A stretch of DNA of 5,133 nt. Source: Polyangia bacterium (lineage in GTDB: Bacteria; Myxococcota_A; Polyangia; Polyangiales; Polyangiaceae). The DNA lies in assembly GCA_030433055.1 (NCBI GenBank), contig JAUILJ010000660.1, forward strand, positions 1 through 5,133, written 5' to 3'. The position numbers were made by a program, and so were the translations under genes. Below are positions 1 to 5,133 of this stretch, one piece after another (within the stretch, counting starts at the first letter, position 1; every line of letters begins with the position of its first letter). The notes beneath the pieces are model-generated. The model saw only the letters and a program-made list of their open reading frames with translations, was not told the origin of the DNA and did no database searches.

Positions 1-696
1 ATCATGTTTCAGTCCTTTACCGGGCGGAAACCATTCCGCGGTAGCAATCTGACGGACCTCCTGGTCTCCATTTGCACAACGACTCCGCCAAAGCCCAGCG
101 AGCTCATCGAATGTACGCCGGAGCTCGACGAATGGTTCGAGCGCGCCCTGCAGCGCGACCCGGAAAAGCGCTTTCAGTCAGCCAGCGAGCTGTATCAGGG
201 CTTCGCCGCGGCGATCGGCCTGAAGGTGGAGCGTGCGGCGTCGTCGGACTCGCTCTCTCCGCCACCTGTCGCGAGTGACCCGTCCCCACCAGAGCGCCCC
301 GCGTACGAGTCCACTCAGCACACCGCAGCGCTCAACGTGAGCGCTCCTCGGCGCTCTCGCGCGGGGAGTGTTGCTGCAATCGGGTTGGCGGTCGCTGTGT
401 TACTCGGCGTCTTTGGCTGGCGGCTCGCCCGATCGGCTCCGACGGAGGCACCCGACGCTGGGGCGGAGCGGGCGCCGAACCCGGACACGGCCAGCGCACC
501 GGAGCAGCTGGACGAGGTCGAGCCCCCCACGCTCGCGCCCTCAGTCTCGGCCGAGCAGGTGGGCACCGCTCCCAGCGCCAGCGCCGTCCCCAGCGCCAGC
601 GCGGTTCCCAGCGTCCCCAAAGCAGGGAAGGTCTGGGTGCCACCTCCACCGCCGCATCCGCCCAAGAAGGGGCCGGCCAACCCATTTCGGGACTGA
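1..696 (+). CDS. Ser/Thr protein kinase, C-terminal part (N-terminus outside window)
   Basis: The reading frame is open from the first base, and the first visible residues (IMFQSFTGRKPF) are already inside a kinase domain, so the true start lies upstream and the ATG at 4 is internal. The visible part has 231 residues. Residues 1-74 match the end of a PknB/Hanks-type catalytic lobe: TGRKPF, then an ELDEWFERAL helix, then the RDPEKRFQSASEL signature whose Arg closes subdomain XI. The ATP-binding and catalytic-loop residues are not in the window. A polar, Pro/Ser-rich juxtamembrane linker follows, then one hydrophobic segment at about residues 122-143 (SVAAIGLAVAVLLGVFGW) preceded by Arg residues. 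This predicts a cytoplasmic kinase domain and an outside tail. The tail is acidic, then Pro/Ala/Ser-rich, and ends in a PPPPPHPPKK stretch with no recognisable sensor domain. Such kinases are abundant in myxobacteria; the substrate is unknown. The next gene starts 49 bp downstream on the same strand and may be co-transcribed. Confidence 0.9.
   Translation: MMFQSFTGRKPFRGSNLTDLLVSICTTTPPKPSELIECTPELDEWFERALQRDPEKRFQSASELYQGFAAAIGLKVERAASSDSLSPPPVASDPSPPERPAYESTQHTAALNVSAPRRSRAGSVAAIGLAVAVLLGVFGWRLARSAPTEAPDAGAERAPNPDTASAPEQLDEVEPPTLAPSVSAEQVGTAPSASAVPSASAVPSVPKAGKVWVPPPPPHPPKKGPANPFRD
571..613 (+). repeat. 18-bp in-frame tandem repeat in the kinase tail (PSASAV units)
   Basis: Two adjacent 18-bp units (571-588 and 589-606) differ at only a few bases and encode PSASAV twice. 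A third partial copy (607-613, CCCAGCG) continues as PSVPK. The unit length is a multiple of three, so gain or loss of copies keeps the frame. It lies in the low-complexity, probably extracytoplasmic part of the kinase and looks like slippage-prone linker sequence. Confidence 0.8.
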
Positions 697-732
697 CCGT
701 TTCAACGCTAGGCTGGCAGACTTCGCCCACGC

Positions 733-739
733 GAGGAGG
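733..739 (+). promoter_or_regulatory. Ribosome binding site GAGGAGG
   Basis: GAGGAGG lies six bases before the ATG at 746 and is a near-perfect anti-Shine-Dalgarno match. It decides the start of the secreted protein: the same frame is open much further upstream (from 368), but that stretch overlaps the kinase gene and has no such site or signal peptide. Confidence 0.85.
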
Positions 740-745
740 CAGCTT

Positions 746-1615
746 ATGAGATCACGACTTGGCTTGATGGGGATGGCGTGCGCGCTCGGCGTGCTTGCGA
801 GCGGCACTGCGCTCGCGCAGCCGGGGCCCGCTCCGGCGGCTCCTGGTGCGCCACCAGTCGCAGCGCCGCCGCCACCACCCCCTGAGGGGCAGGCCTATGG
901 AGCGCAGGGCTACGCGCCTCCACCTGCGCCTGCGCCTGCTGAAGACTCGTCGGCGGTGGAAGACGACCGCCCCTTCGCCTCCTCCGTCGGCCTGAAGGTG
1001 CTGTTGGGCGGCAGCTTGTGGACCACCCCAGACAATATTCCGGGAGGATATGAAGGTCTCGGCTTCGCCGGGTCTGGGGGCGGCTTTGCCTATGGCGGCG
1101 CGCTGTACGTCGAGGGGCGGTTCTTCAAGTACCTGGGGCTCGAGGTCGATCTGGGGTACGACGACACCACGCTGCGCCGCCAGGTCACCTACAACGGCAC
1201 CATAGACGTCGACGAGAGCGTCGAATCCTCGGGGATCTGGTTTGGGTTCCTCGTGAAAGGGGTCGTCCCGACGCGGTTCGGTCGCTTCTGGGTGGGGTTA
1301 GGACCTCAGTTCATCAACCCGAGCAGCGTCGACGCCAAACTGGACGCCGAGATCGCGCTCCAGGACGGCCTGATCAAGGGTAAGAGCGAGAGCTCGACGA
1401 TGCTCAACATGGGCCTGGGCCTGGTGATTCACGCGGGCGACACCGTGGAGATCCCGGTGGAGCTGCGAGCCGCCAAGAACCTCAGTCAGGAAGCGGACTG
1501 GGACAAGCGCGTGAAGCTGGAGACCAACGCCGCGAACCAGGTCACGGGTTACGAGGTCACCGCACAGAGCTCCTGGGACTTCCGCCTCGGGTTTGGCATC
1601 GGAGCCCGCTTCTGA
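746..1615 (+). CDS. Exported outer-membrane beta-barrel-like protein, unknown function
   Basis: This complete gene encodes 289 residues. The start at 746 is supported by a strong ribosome binding site and by a Sec signal peptide: MRSR, a hydrophobic core (LGLMGMACALGVLASG), and a signal peptidase I site near TALA-Q (residues 21-25). There is no lipobox Cys at the cleavage point. Residues 26-66 or so are a Pro/Ala-rich linker with a run of six prolines and two YG/YA-type turns. From about residue 79 the chain alternates polar and hydrophobic residues in Gly/aromatic-rich strands (for example GGALYVEGRFFKYLGLEVDL, FWVGLGPQF, WDFRLGFGIGARF) and ends in Phe, as many outer-membrane barrels do. The size fits a small barrel of roughly eight strands, in the style of the OmpA/OMP_b-brl folds. 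I recognise no specific family or ligand. It may be co-transcribed with the kinase upstream. A periplasmic beta-rich protein is the alternative. Confidence 0.85.
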   Translation: MRSRLGLMGMACALGVLASGTALAQPGPAPAAPGAPPVAAPPPPPPEGQAYGAQGYAPPPAPAPAEDSSAVEDDRPFASSVGLKVLLGGSLWTTPDNIPGGYEGLGFAGSGGGFAYGGALYVEGRFFKYLGLEVDLGYDDTTLRRQVTYNGTIDVDESVESSGIWFGFLVKGVVPTRFGRFWVGLGPQFINPSSVDAKLDAEIALQDGLIKGKSESSTMLNMGLGLVIHAGDTVEIPVELRAAKNLSQEADWDKRVKLETNAANQVTGYEVTAQSSWDFRLGFGIGARF

Positions 1616-1623
1616 CCGGCTGA

Positions 1624-1644
1624 GGGGCGGCGCTGCGCCGCCCC
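1624..1644. terminator. GC-rich hairpin between convergent genes, possible bidirectional terminator
   Basis: GGGGCGGCG (1624-1632) and CGCCGCCCC (1636-1644) form a perfect 9-bp stem with a CTG loop. It starts eight bases after the stop codon of the barrel gene and ends 16 bases before the end of the convergent asnB gene. No T-tract follows on either strand, so it is not a classic intrinsic terminator. It could still pause polymerase or protect the 3' ends of both transcripts. Confidence 0.55.
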
Positions 1645-1660
1645 AGTCACCTCGGCGCGA

Positions 1661-3619
1661 TCAGCTCAGGGCGCGATCCAGCAGCTCCTGCTGGATCAGG
1701 TGGAGCCCGAGGATGTGATTGAGCAGGATGTCGTTGCGCACAGCCTTGGCGTGGTCCTGCTCCTGCCGTGAATCCGCAAGGAATTTAGCGAGGCGATCCG
1801 AGTCGAACAGCCCGAGCGCGTTGACGTGATCGGGAGTCAGGCGCTCGTTCAAGATCTCGTCGATCGCCTGGCGCTTCTTGCGATCGGTGTGCGCTGGAGG
1901 AGCCATGAACGCGAACTTCTCACGCTCGTAGAGCACCTGGGGGAGGATGCCGCGCATGGCCTCGCGCAAGACCCACTTCTCGACACCTTGCTCGCTGATC
2001 CGCAGGCTTGGTGGCAACGTACGGGCGAACTCTGCGACGTGCTGATCCAAGAACGCTGGGCGCGATTCCATCGAGTTGGCCATGTCGACGCGATCGCCGC
2101 CCCAGGTGAGGATCTGGCCTTCGAGCATCGTCTTGATCCAGGTGTACTGCACCTTGTCCAGCGGGTGCCGTCCCTTGAGCTTGTGAGGATCGATCTTGTC
2201 TGCGATCGCCTGCACCGGGTCGTAGTCCTTGAGCTCCTCGAGCACGCCATCGGCGAGCAGCGGGCGGCCCTGAGCCAGGGTCAAGAGCCAGCTCTGCAGC
2301 CACGACGGTGTGAAGCCCACCAACTCATCGAACGCCGGGTGCGACGCGTCTGTCTCCGTGAGCACGGACCCCTTGAAGACGGCGTTGCGCTCCGCCATCG
2401 CGGACTCCGCGGCGCCGCCTTGAGCGGCGAACTCCGGAGCGTGACGGAACATGTCGCGCTTGAAGAACACGTAGCCGCCGAACAGCTCGTCGCTGCCTTC
2501 ACCGGTGACGACCACCTTGTAACCGCACTCCCGCACCCGCTTGCTCATGTGCCACTTCGCGACGCCGAGCGTGTTGTAGAAGGTCCGCTCCGCGTGCCAC
2601 ACGGTGCGAATGAAGCTGTCGCCATACAGTTCGTCGGCGCCGAGCTCCAAGATCTCCTGGTCCGCACCGGTGCTCATCGCCATCTCTGTGGCGATCGCGG
2701 CTTCGTCATAGGCCTTGTTGTCGAAGCTGATCGTGAAAGCCTTTACCGGTGACTGCTGCAGCGCCGTCGCCAACCCGAGCATCGAACAGCTGTCGATCCC
2801 GCCGCTCAGGTAGCAGCCGACGGGGACATCCGCCTCGAGCCGGGCGCTGACCGCGTCCACGAGTCGATCCTGTACCCCGCGGATATAAGGCCGGGGATCT
2901 GGATTCGGGTCGTGGTCCTTCGCGTCGGGGAAGTCCATGTCCCAGTAGCGGTGGACCCGGCCCACCAAGCGGCCTGCCTGCTCTTGCACGATCAACATGC
3001 AGCCCGGCTCGAGCGCGTGGATGCCTTCGAACGAGGTCGTACCGGGCACCATCACCTGCATCAGCTGGTTGAGGGCGGCCTTCTTGGCCAGCCTGCGCGG
3101 AACGTCAGGGTGGGCGAGCAGCGCCTTGCACTCGGAGCCGTACACCAGGAAGTCATCCTTCAAGTGGTAGTACAGCGGCTTGATGCCGAAGCGGTCGCGC
3201 ACTAGCACCAGGCGCTTCTCTCGCTCGTCGAAGAGCGCGACTGCGAACTCCCCCCTGAGCTGCTCGACGAAGTCGAGGCCGTGGCGCATGTAGTGAAACA
3301 GGGCGGTCTCGCTGTCGCTCTTGGTGTTGAAGCGCCGTCCTTCACAGACATATTCTGCGCGGATTTTTTTGTAGTCGTACAGCTCACCGTTGGAGGTGAG
3401 CACGAGGCCCTGCTTTCGAGCGAAGAGCGGCTGCTGGCCTGTCCTGAGGTCGATGATCGTCAGCCGCGTGTGGCCCATGGCGAGGCCACGATCACGGTCA
3501 ATATGACTGCCGCTGCCGTCTGGGCCGCGGTGATGCAGGCGAGCCATCATTCGTCCGAGCAAAGCGTCCGCATTGCCCGGTAGCTTTCCAGGTTGCCAGA
3601 ACCCAACGATTCCACACAT
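1661..3619 (-). CDS. asnB: Asparagine synthetase, glutamine-hydrolysing (AsnB family)
   Basis: This complete 652-residue cytoplasmic enzyme converts aspartate, glutamine and ATP to asparagine, glutamate, AMP and pyrophosphate. N-terminal class II glutaminase domain: Cys2 nucleophile exposed after Met removal (MCGIVGFW), HHRGPD at 29-34, Arg52 in TRLTIIDL, SNGELYD at 76-82, SDSE at 101-104, and RDRFGIKPLYY at 141-151. C-terminal synthetase domain: PP-loop LSGGIDS at 271-277, TISFDNKAYDE at 296-306, GEGSDELFGGY at 373-383, GDRVDMANSMESRPAFLD at 508-525, and Lys568 in YEREKFAF, the position of the catalytic Lys of this family. The start has a good ribosome binding site. The protein is about 100 residues longer than E. 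coli AsnB (554), as in the longer Bacillus and actinobacterial forms; the extra length is in the 385-490 insert and the C-terminus. It lies downstream of a pyrB-like gene on the same strand, so a housekeeping role in nitrogen metabolism is likeliest. Homologues also occur in biosynthetic clusters, but no such partner genes are seen here. Confidence 0.95.
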   Translation of the reverse strand: MCGIVGFWQPGKLPGNADALLGRMMARLHHRGPDGSGSHIDRDRGLAMGHTRLTIIDLRTGQQPLFARKQGLVLTSNGELYDYKKIRAEYVCEGRRFNTKSDSETALFHYMRHGLDFVEQLRGEFAVALFDEREKRLVLVRDRFGIKPLYYHLKDDFLVYGSECKALLAHPDVPRRLAKKAALNQLMQVMVPGTTSFEGIHALEPGCMLIVQEQAGRLVGRVHRYWDMDFPDAKDHDPNPDPRPYIRGVQDRLVDAVSARLEADVPVGCYLSGGIDSCSMLGLATALQQSPVKAFTISFDNKAYDEAAIATEMAMSTGADQEILELGADELYGDSFIRTVWHAERTFYNTLGVAKWHMSKRVRECGYKVVVTGEGSDELFGGYVFFKRDMFRHAPEFAAQGGAAESAMAERNAVFKGSVLTETDASHPAFDELVGFTPSWLQSWLLTLAQGRPLLADGVLEELKDYDPVQAIADKIDPHKLKGRHPLDKVQYTWIKTMLEGQILTWGGDRVDMANSMESRPAFLDQHVAEFARTLPPSLRISEQGVEKWVLREAMRGILPQVLYEREKFAFMAPPAHTDRKKRQAIDEILNERLTPDHVNALGLFDSDRLAKFLADSRQEQDHAKAVRNDILLNHILGLHLIQQELLDRALS

Positions 3620-3625
3620 CGGTGG

Positions 3626-3631
3626 TCTCCT
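3626..3631 (-). promoter_or_regulatory. Ribosome binding site of asnB (AGGAGA on the minus strand)
   Basis: Read on the minus strand, AGGAGA ends six bases before the ATG at 3619. It fixes the start so that Cys2, the required glutaminase nucleophile, follows the initiator Met directly. Confidence 0.8.
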
Positions 3632-3707
3632 ATCGTTCGCCGGTGCCTCACGGCAATCCAGCGGTAGTTCGCCCGACGAGCGGGCAGCTAGAGTTGGTTT
3701 GCGTCGC

Positions 3708-3719
3708 CGGCTCGAGCCG
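3708..3719. promoter_or_regulatory. 12-bp perfect palindrome upstream of asnB, possible operator
   Basis: CGGCTCGAGCCG is a perfect palindrome with no spacer, 88 bp upstream of the asnB start in the 151-bp spacer between the pyrB-like gene and asnB. Its position would suit a dimeric regulator site, but in GC-rich DNA such palindromes also arise by chance. I could not place a convincing -35/-10 pair nearby on the minus strand, so this is only a candidate. Confidence 0.25.
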
Positions 3720-3732
3720 CGTGCGTCGCAGT

Positions 3733-3760
3733 CAGTGGGCTCAAGCGAGTCGGCCCACTG
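3733..3760 (-). terminator. Hairpin just after the pyrB-like gene, weak terminator candidate
   Basis: CAGTGGGC (3733-3740) and GCCCACTG (3753-3760) form a perfect 8-bp stem around a 12-base loop. On the minus strand it lies 10 bases after the stop codon of the pyrB-like gene (stop at 3773-3771). No U-rich run follows in that direction, so termination would be partial or Rho-dependent, and read-through into asnB remains possible. Confidence 0.4.
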
Positions 3761-3770
3761 GGTGAATGCT

Positions 3771-4085
3771 TCACTGGGTGAGCAGCCGAATGCTGCCCGG
3801 GATCGCCGCCACTCGGCCCAGCAGGCAGATCAGGATGGCCTGCCGAATGAACACCGCCCCGGCGGCTTGTGCGAAGTAGAGATTGTGCGGGGTCAGGTCT
3901 AGCGACGTGTCCAGCTCGGAGCGCCGCGCCATGGGGTGCAGGATCACTGCGTCTGGCTTGAGCTTGCTTTCCGCGTGGAGACGATATCGGCTATCCAGTG
4001 TCTTGTAGCTGTCTCCAAGCAGGGCGATTGAGTTCATGTAGACGACGTCCAGGTCTTCGGTCACAGTCTCGATGCCCTTGATGAG
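3771..4085 (-). CDS. pyrB: Aspartate carbamoyltransferase, C-terminal third (5' part missing at junction)
   Basis: About 104 residues match the end of the aspartate/ornithine carbamoyltransferase fold, closest to PyrB, which condenses carbamoyl phosphate with aspartate in pyrimidine synthesis. Landmarks in order are DLDVVYMNS (the usual DVVYMTR strand), KPDAVILHPMARRSELD (the HPLPR-type loop), TPHNLYFAQAAGAVFIRQAILICLLGRV (the final TPHxxYFxQAxxGVFxRxAxL helix region), and a short tail to the stop at 3771. PyrB is normally about 300-320 residues, so roughly two thirds, including the carbamoyl-phosphate-binding STRT region, are absent. The frame stays open to 4334, but residues encoded beyond about 4085-4093 are the antisense of the neighbouring YceI gene and do not resemble PyrB. 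The exact end is therefore uncertain by a few codons. Oddity: the second Pro of the HPLPR loop is Ala here. The gene points toward asnB, 151 bp away. A PyrB-like paralogue is the alternative. Confidence 0.75.
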   Translation of the reverse strand, partial: LIKGIETVTEDLDVVYMNSIALLGDSYKTLDSRYRLHAESKLKPDAVILHPMARRSELDTSLDLTPHNLYFAQAAGAVFIRQAILICLLGRVAAIPGSIRLLTQ

Positions 4086-4095
4086 CATGATGACC
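4070..4095. other. Junction between two unrelated DNA segments (probable assembly chimera)
   Basis: To the left the minus strand encodes PyrB-like sequence; to the right the plus strand encodes YceI-family sequence. Both genes lose their 5' portions at this same short interval, without an intervening spacer, terminal repeat, transposase or attachment site. Base composition seems to change: my hand counts give 40/60 G+C at 3001-3060, but 28/60 at 4081-4140 and 29/60 at 4201-4260, although 4141-4200 gives 37/60. A short shared string around GCATGATGACC (4086-4096) could have allowed mis-joining. A real rearrangement cannot be excluded from sequence alone. Confidence 0.75.
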
Positions 4096-4434
4096 GGCTG
4101 GGAAAAGCGGTTTGAGCATTTCATGTCCGAAGATTTCTTCGGTGCGGCAGAGGGGGATATGATCACCTTTACCTCGACCGGAATCGAGGTGACGGGCGAC
4201 AATACTGCGAAAATCACCGGTGATCTGTCGATGAACGGGGTTACGAAATCGGTCACCCTTGATACCACCCTGAACCAAGCCCTTGAGGCACACCCTATGA
4301 GCGGGACACCCTGGATTGGGCTTGACGCCACCACGACCCTGCTGCGCTCGGATTTCGGCGTTGATAAATTCGCGCCCTATGTCAGCGACGAAATCGACGT
4401 CAAGATTTCGATCGAGGCCGGCCAGGACGAATAA
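4087..4434 (+). CDS. YceI-family protein, C-terminal part (5' part missing at junction)
   Basis: About 115 residues match the YceI domain, a lipocalin-like beta-barrel usually exported to the periplasm; homologues bind isoprenoid-type lipids. The order of elements fits: TGWEKRFEHFMSEDFFGA (the usual RDxHLxSxDFF segment), GDMITFTSTGIEV (the PxxxFxST strand), ITGDLSMNGVTKSVTLDTTL (the GxLTxxGVTKxVTL signature), then TTTLLRSDFGVDKFAPYVSDEIDVKISIEA (the RxDFGxxxxxxxVxDEVxxxI end) and the stop at 4432-4434. A full member has about 170-190 residues plus a signal peptide; the first strands and the signal sequence are missing. In-frame ATGs at 4072, 4081, 4087 and 4090 have no plausible ribosome binding site, and the first two lie in or at the edge of the PyrB-derived stretch. 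A start called there would be an artefact of the junction. The gene ends 27 bases before a strong terminator. Confidence 0.85.
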   Translation: MMTGWEKRFEHFMSEDFFGAAEGDMITFTSTGIEVTGDNTAKITGDLSMNGVTKSVTLDTTLNQALEAHPMSGTPWIGLDATTTLLRSDFGVDKFAPYVSDEIDVKISIEAGQDE

Positions 4435-4461
4435 GCCGACCCGTTTCAGGGGAACCTATGT

Positions 4462-4495
4462 AAAAGGCCGCCTGCGGGGATGCAGGCGGCCTTTT
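4462..4495. terminator. Intrinsic terminator, bidirectional
   Basis: AAAAGGCCGCCTGC (4462-4475) pairs perfectly with GCAGGCGGCCTTTT (4482-4495): a 14-bp stem, a six-base loop and a T-run to 4496. The A-run on the left gives a T-run on the other strand too. It therefore fits both the YceI gene ending at 4434 and the convergent aminotransferase-like gene ending at 4518. Confidence 0.93.
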
Positions 4496-4517
4496 TGATT
4501 GGGCGGGATTGTCCCGC

Positions 4518-5133
4518 TCAGGTGCCATAGGCGCGGGCAGTGCCCATCACATCCTCAGCGGCACCGACAAGGGCATCGGCGATGATATCAAGCTCGGCGC
4601 GGCCAAGACGCGCGGGCAGGCGGGTATCGCAAGCCCGCATGAGCATGCTGCGGGTTTTCGGAAGATCCGGCGTTGCACCGGGAAGGAACTGCCAGTTCCA
4701 GAAGGCGCGGGCGTTGTCGACGTTTTGCCCAAAGACCTGCACCTTGACACCGCGTGCGGCGGCGGCGGCGGCATAGGCGCGGGTGTCGTCGTCGCTTAGT
4801 CCGACAAGATTGAACTGGATCGAATCCGGCGCGCGCTGTTCGGGGGAAAGCTTTTCGGGAACGTTCAGCCATGGCGACAGGTTCAGCCGCGCGGCGACAT
4901 AATCGTGATTGCTGCGCCCCTGGCTTACCCGGCGCGCCAACTCTGGAAGCTGGGGGCGAATGATTGCCGCGGAGAGATTGTTAAGTCGCAGATTATAAAG
5001 CGGAAACTTGTTTTGTGCGCGGGCAAATGCCGCCTCAAGCGCAGGGTCGGGCGCGCCGATATGCTTGGCCCAGTTATGTTCGTAGGCGCCCGACATGATA
5101 ACCGCCCGTGCGATCAGGTCGGCGTCATCGGTG
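4518..5133 (-). CDS. PLP-dependent aminotransferase, DegT/DnrJ/EryC1/StrS-like, C-terminal part (runs off window)
   Basis: The frame is open to the window edge (first complete codon at 5132) and gives 204 visible residues; the start lies beyond 5133, and the ATG at 5096 is internal. The visible sequence begins with TDDADLIARAVIMSGAYEHN, which fits the segment just after the PLP-binding Lys in this fold-type I family (GEGG-xxxTDDxxLxxRA). Next are FPLYNLRLNNLSAAIIRPQLPEL (the NxRxxxLxAAxxxxQL helix region), then RRVSQGRSNHDYVAARL, SIQFNLVGLSDDDTRAYAAAAAARGVKVQVFGQ (the C-terminal small domain) and NWQFLPGATPDLPKTRSML. These enzymes transfer amino groups to keto-sugars or related substrates in the cytoplasm; the substrate cannot be told here. 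The lysine and most PLP contacts are outside the window. The gene ends 22 bp past the terminator it shares with the YceI gene. A different fold-type I aminotransferase subgroup is possible. Confidence 0.75.
   Translation of the reverse strand, partial: TDDADLIARAVIMSGAYEHNWAKHIGAPDPALEAAFARAQNKFPLYNLRLNNLSAAIIRPQLPELARRVSQGRSNHDYVAARLNLSPWLNVPEKLSPEQRAPDSIQFNLVGLSDDDTRAYAAAAAARGVKVQVFGQNVDNARAFWNWQFLPGATPDLPKTRSMLMRACDTRLPARLGRAELDIIADALVGAAEDVMGTARAYGT

Noticed and set aside
368..745. Upstream extension of the secreted barrel-protein frame
   Set aside because: It overlaps the kinase gene, lacks a ribosome binding site and would bury the signal peptide. The ATG at 746 is clearly better.
1826..2752. 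Long plus-strand open frame of 308 codons opposite asnB
   Set aside because: It is fully antisense to a gene with intact catalytic motifs. The translation has no recognisable domain and the composition typical of a GC-rich shadow frame.
3573..3902. Plus-strand open frame of 109 codons across the asnB upstream spacer
   Set aside because: It overlaps the 5' end of asnB and the 3' end of the pyrB-like gene in antisense, has no motif and no good start site.
4072..4086. ATGs at 4072 and 4081 as the start of the YceI gene
   Set aside because: They lie in or at the edge of the PyrB-derived stretch, have no ribosome binding site and would give a protein lacking the first strands and signal peptide of the family.
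4070..4095. Insertion site of a mobile element or a new gene-fusion system
   Set aside because: No terminal inverted repeats, target duplication, integrase or tRNA is visible. The two coding frames are on opposite strands, so no fusion protein is made.
4086..4334. 5' extension of the PyrB-like frame up to an ATG at 4334
   Set aside because: The extra 80 or so residues are antisense to the YceI gene and do not look like any carbamoyltransferase. The open frame exists only because of the junction.
1..5133. CRISPR arrays, tRNA/rRNA genes, toxin-antitoxin or defence modules
   Set aside because: I saw no regularly spaced repeats, RNA-gene signatures or characteristic proteins of such systems on either strand.

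Overview
The window reads as two unrelated pieces of bacterial DNA that meet at about 4070-4095. The left piece (1 to about 4085) is GC-rich. It has a Ser/Thr kinase with a Pro/Ala/Ser-rich tail, and a secreted beta-barrel-like protein with a Pro/Ala linker, in the style of large-genome Myxococcota (Polyangiales-like). The right piece (about 4087-5133) carries a YceI-family protein and a PLP-dependent sugar-aminotransferase-like protein. Their wording looks alphaproteobacterial (Rhodobacteraceae-like). Both taxonomic guesses come from protein style only and need a search.

Layout. Positions 1-696 (+) hold the C-terminal end of a membrane-anchored Ser/Thr protein kinase. Next is a complete 289-residue exported outer-membrane-type protein (746-1615, +) behind a strong ribosome binding site. 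A GC-rich hairpin (1624-1644) separates it from the convergent asnB gene (1661-3619, -), a complete 652-residue glutamine-hydrolysing asparagine synthetase with all expected catalytic motifs. Upstream of asnB is a 151-bp spacer with a 12-bp palindrome and an 8-bp hairpin. Then comes the C-terminal third of an aspartate carbamoyltransferase (pyrB-like, 3771 to about 4085, -).

At about 4070-4095 the pyrB-like reading frame stops matching its family, and the C-terminal two thirds of a YceI-family gene begins at once on the other strand (to 4434, +). Both genes lack their 5' parts at the same point and lie head to head. A classic intrinsic terminator (4462-4495) follows, serving this gene and the convergent aminotransferase-like gene (4518 to beyond 5133, -).

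Functionally, the asparagine synthetase and the carbamoyltransferase both belong to aspartate and nitrogen metabolism and point the same way, so they could share a transcript. The kinase and the barrel protein may be a signalling/envelope pair, but nothing in the sequence proves it. I see no CRISPR array, RNA gene, transposase, phage gene or credible new multi-gene system. The most important observation is the probable chimeric junction. Gene-neighbourhood conclusions should not be drawn across it.
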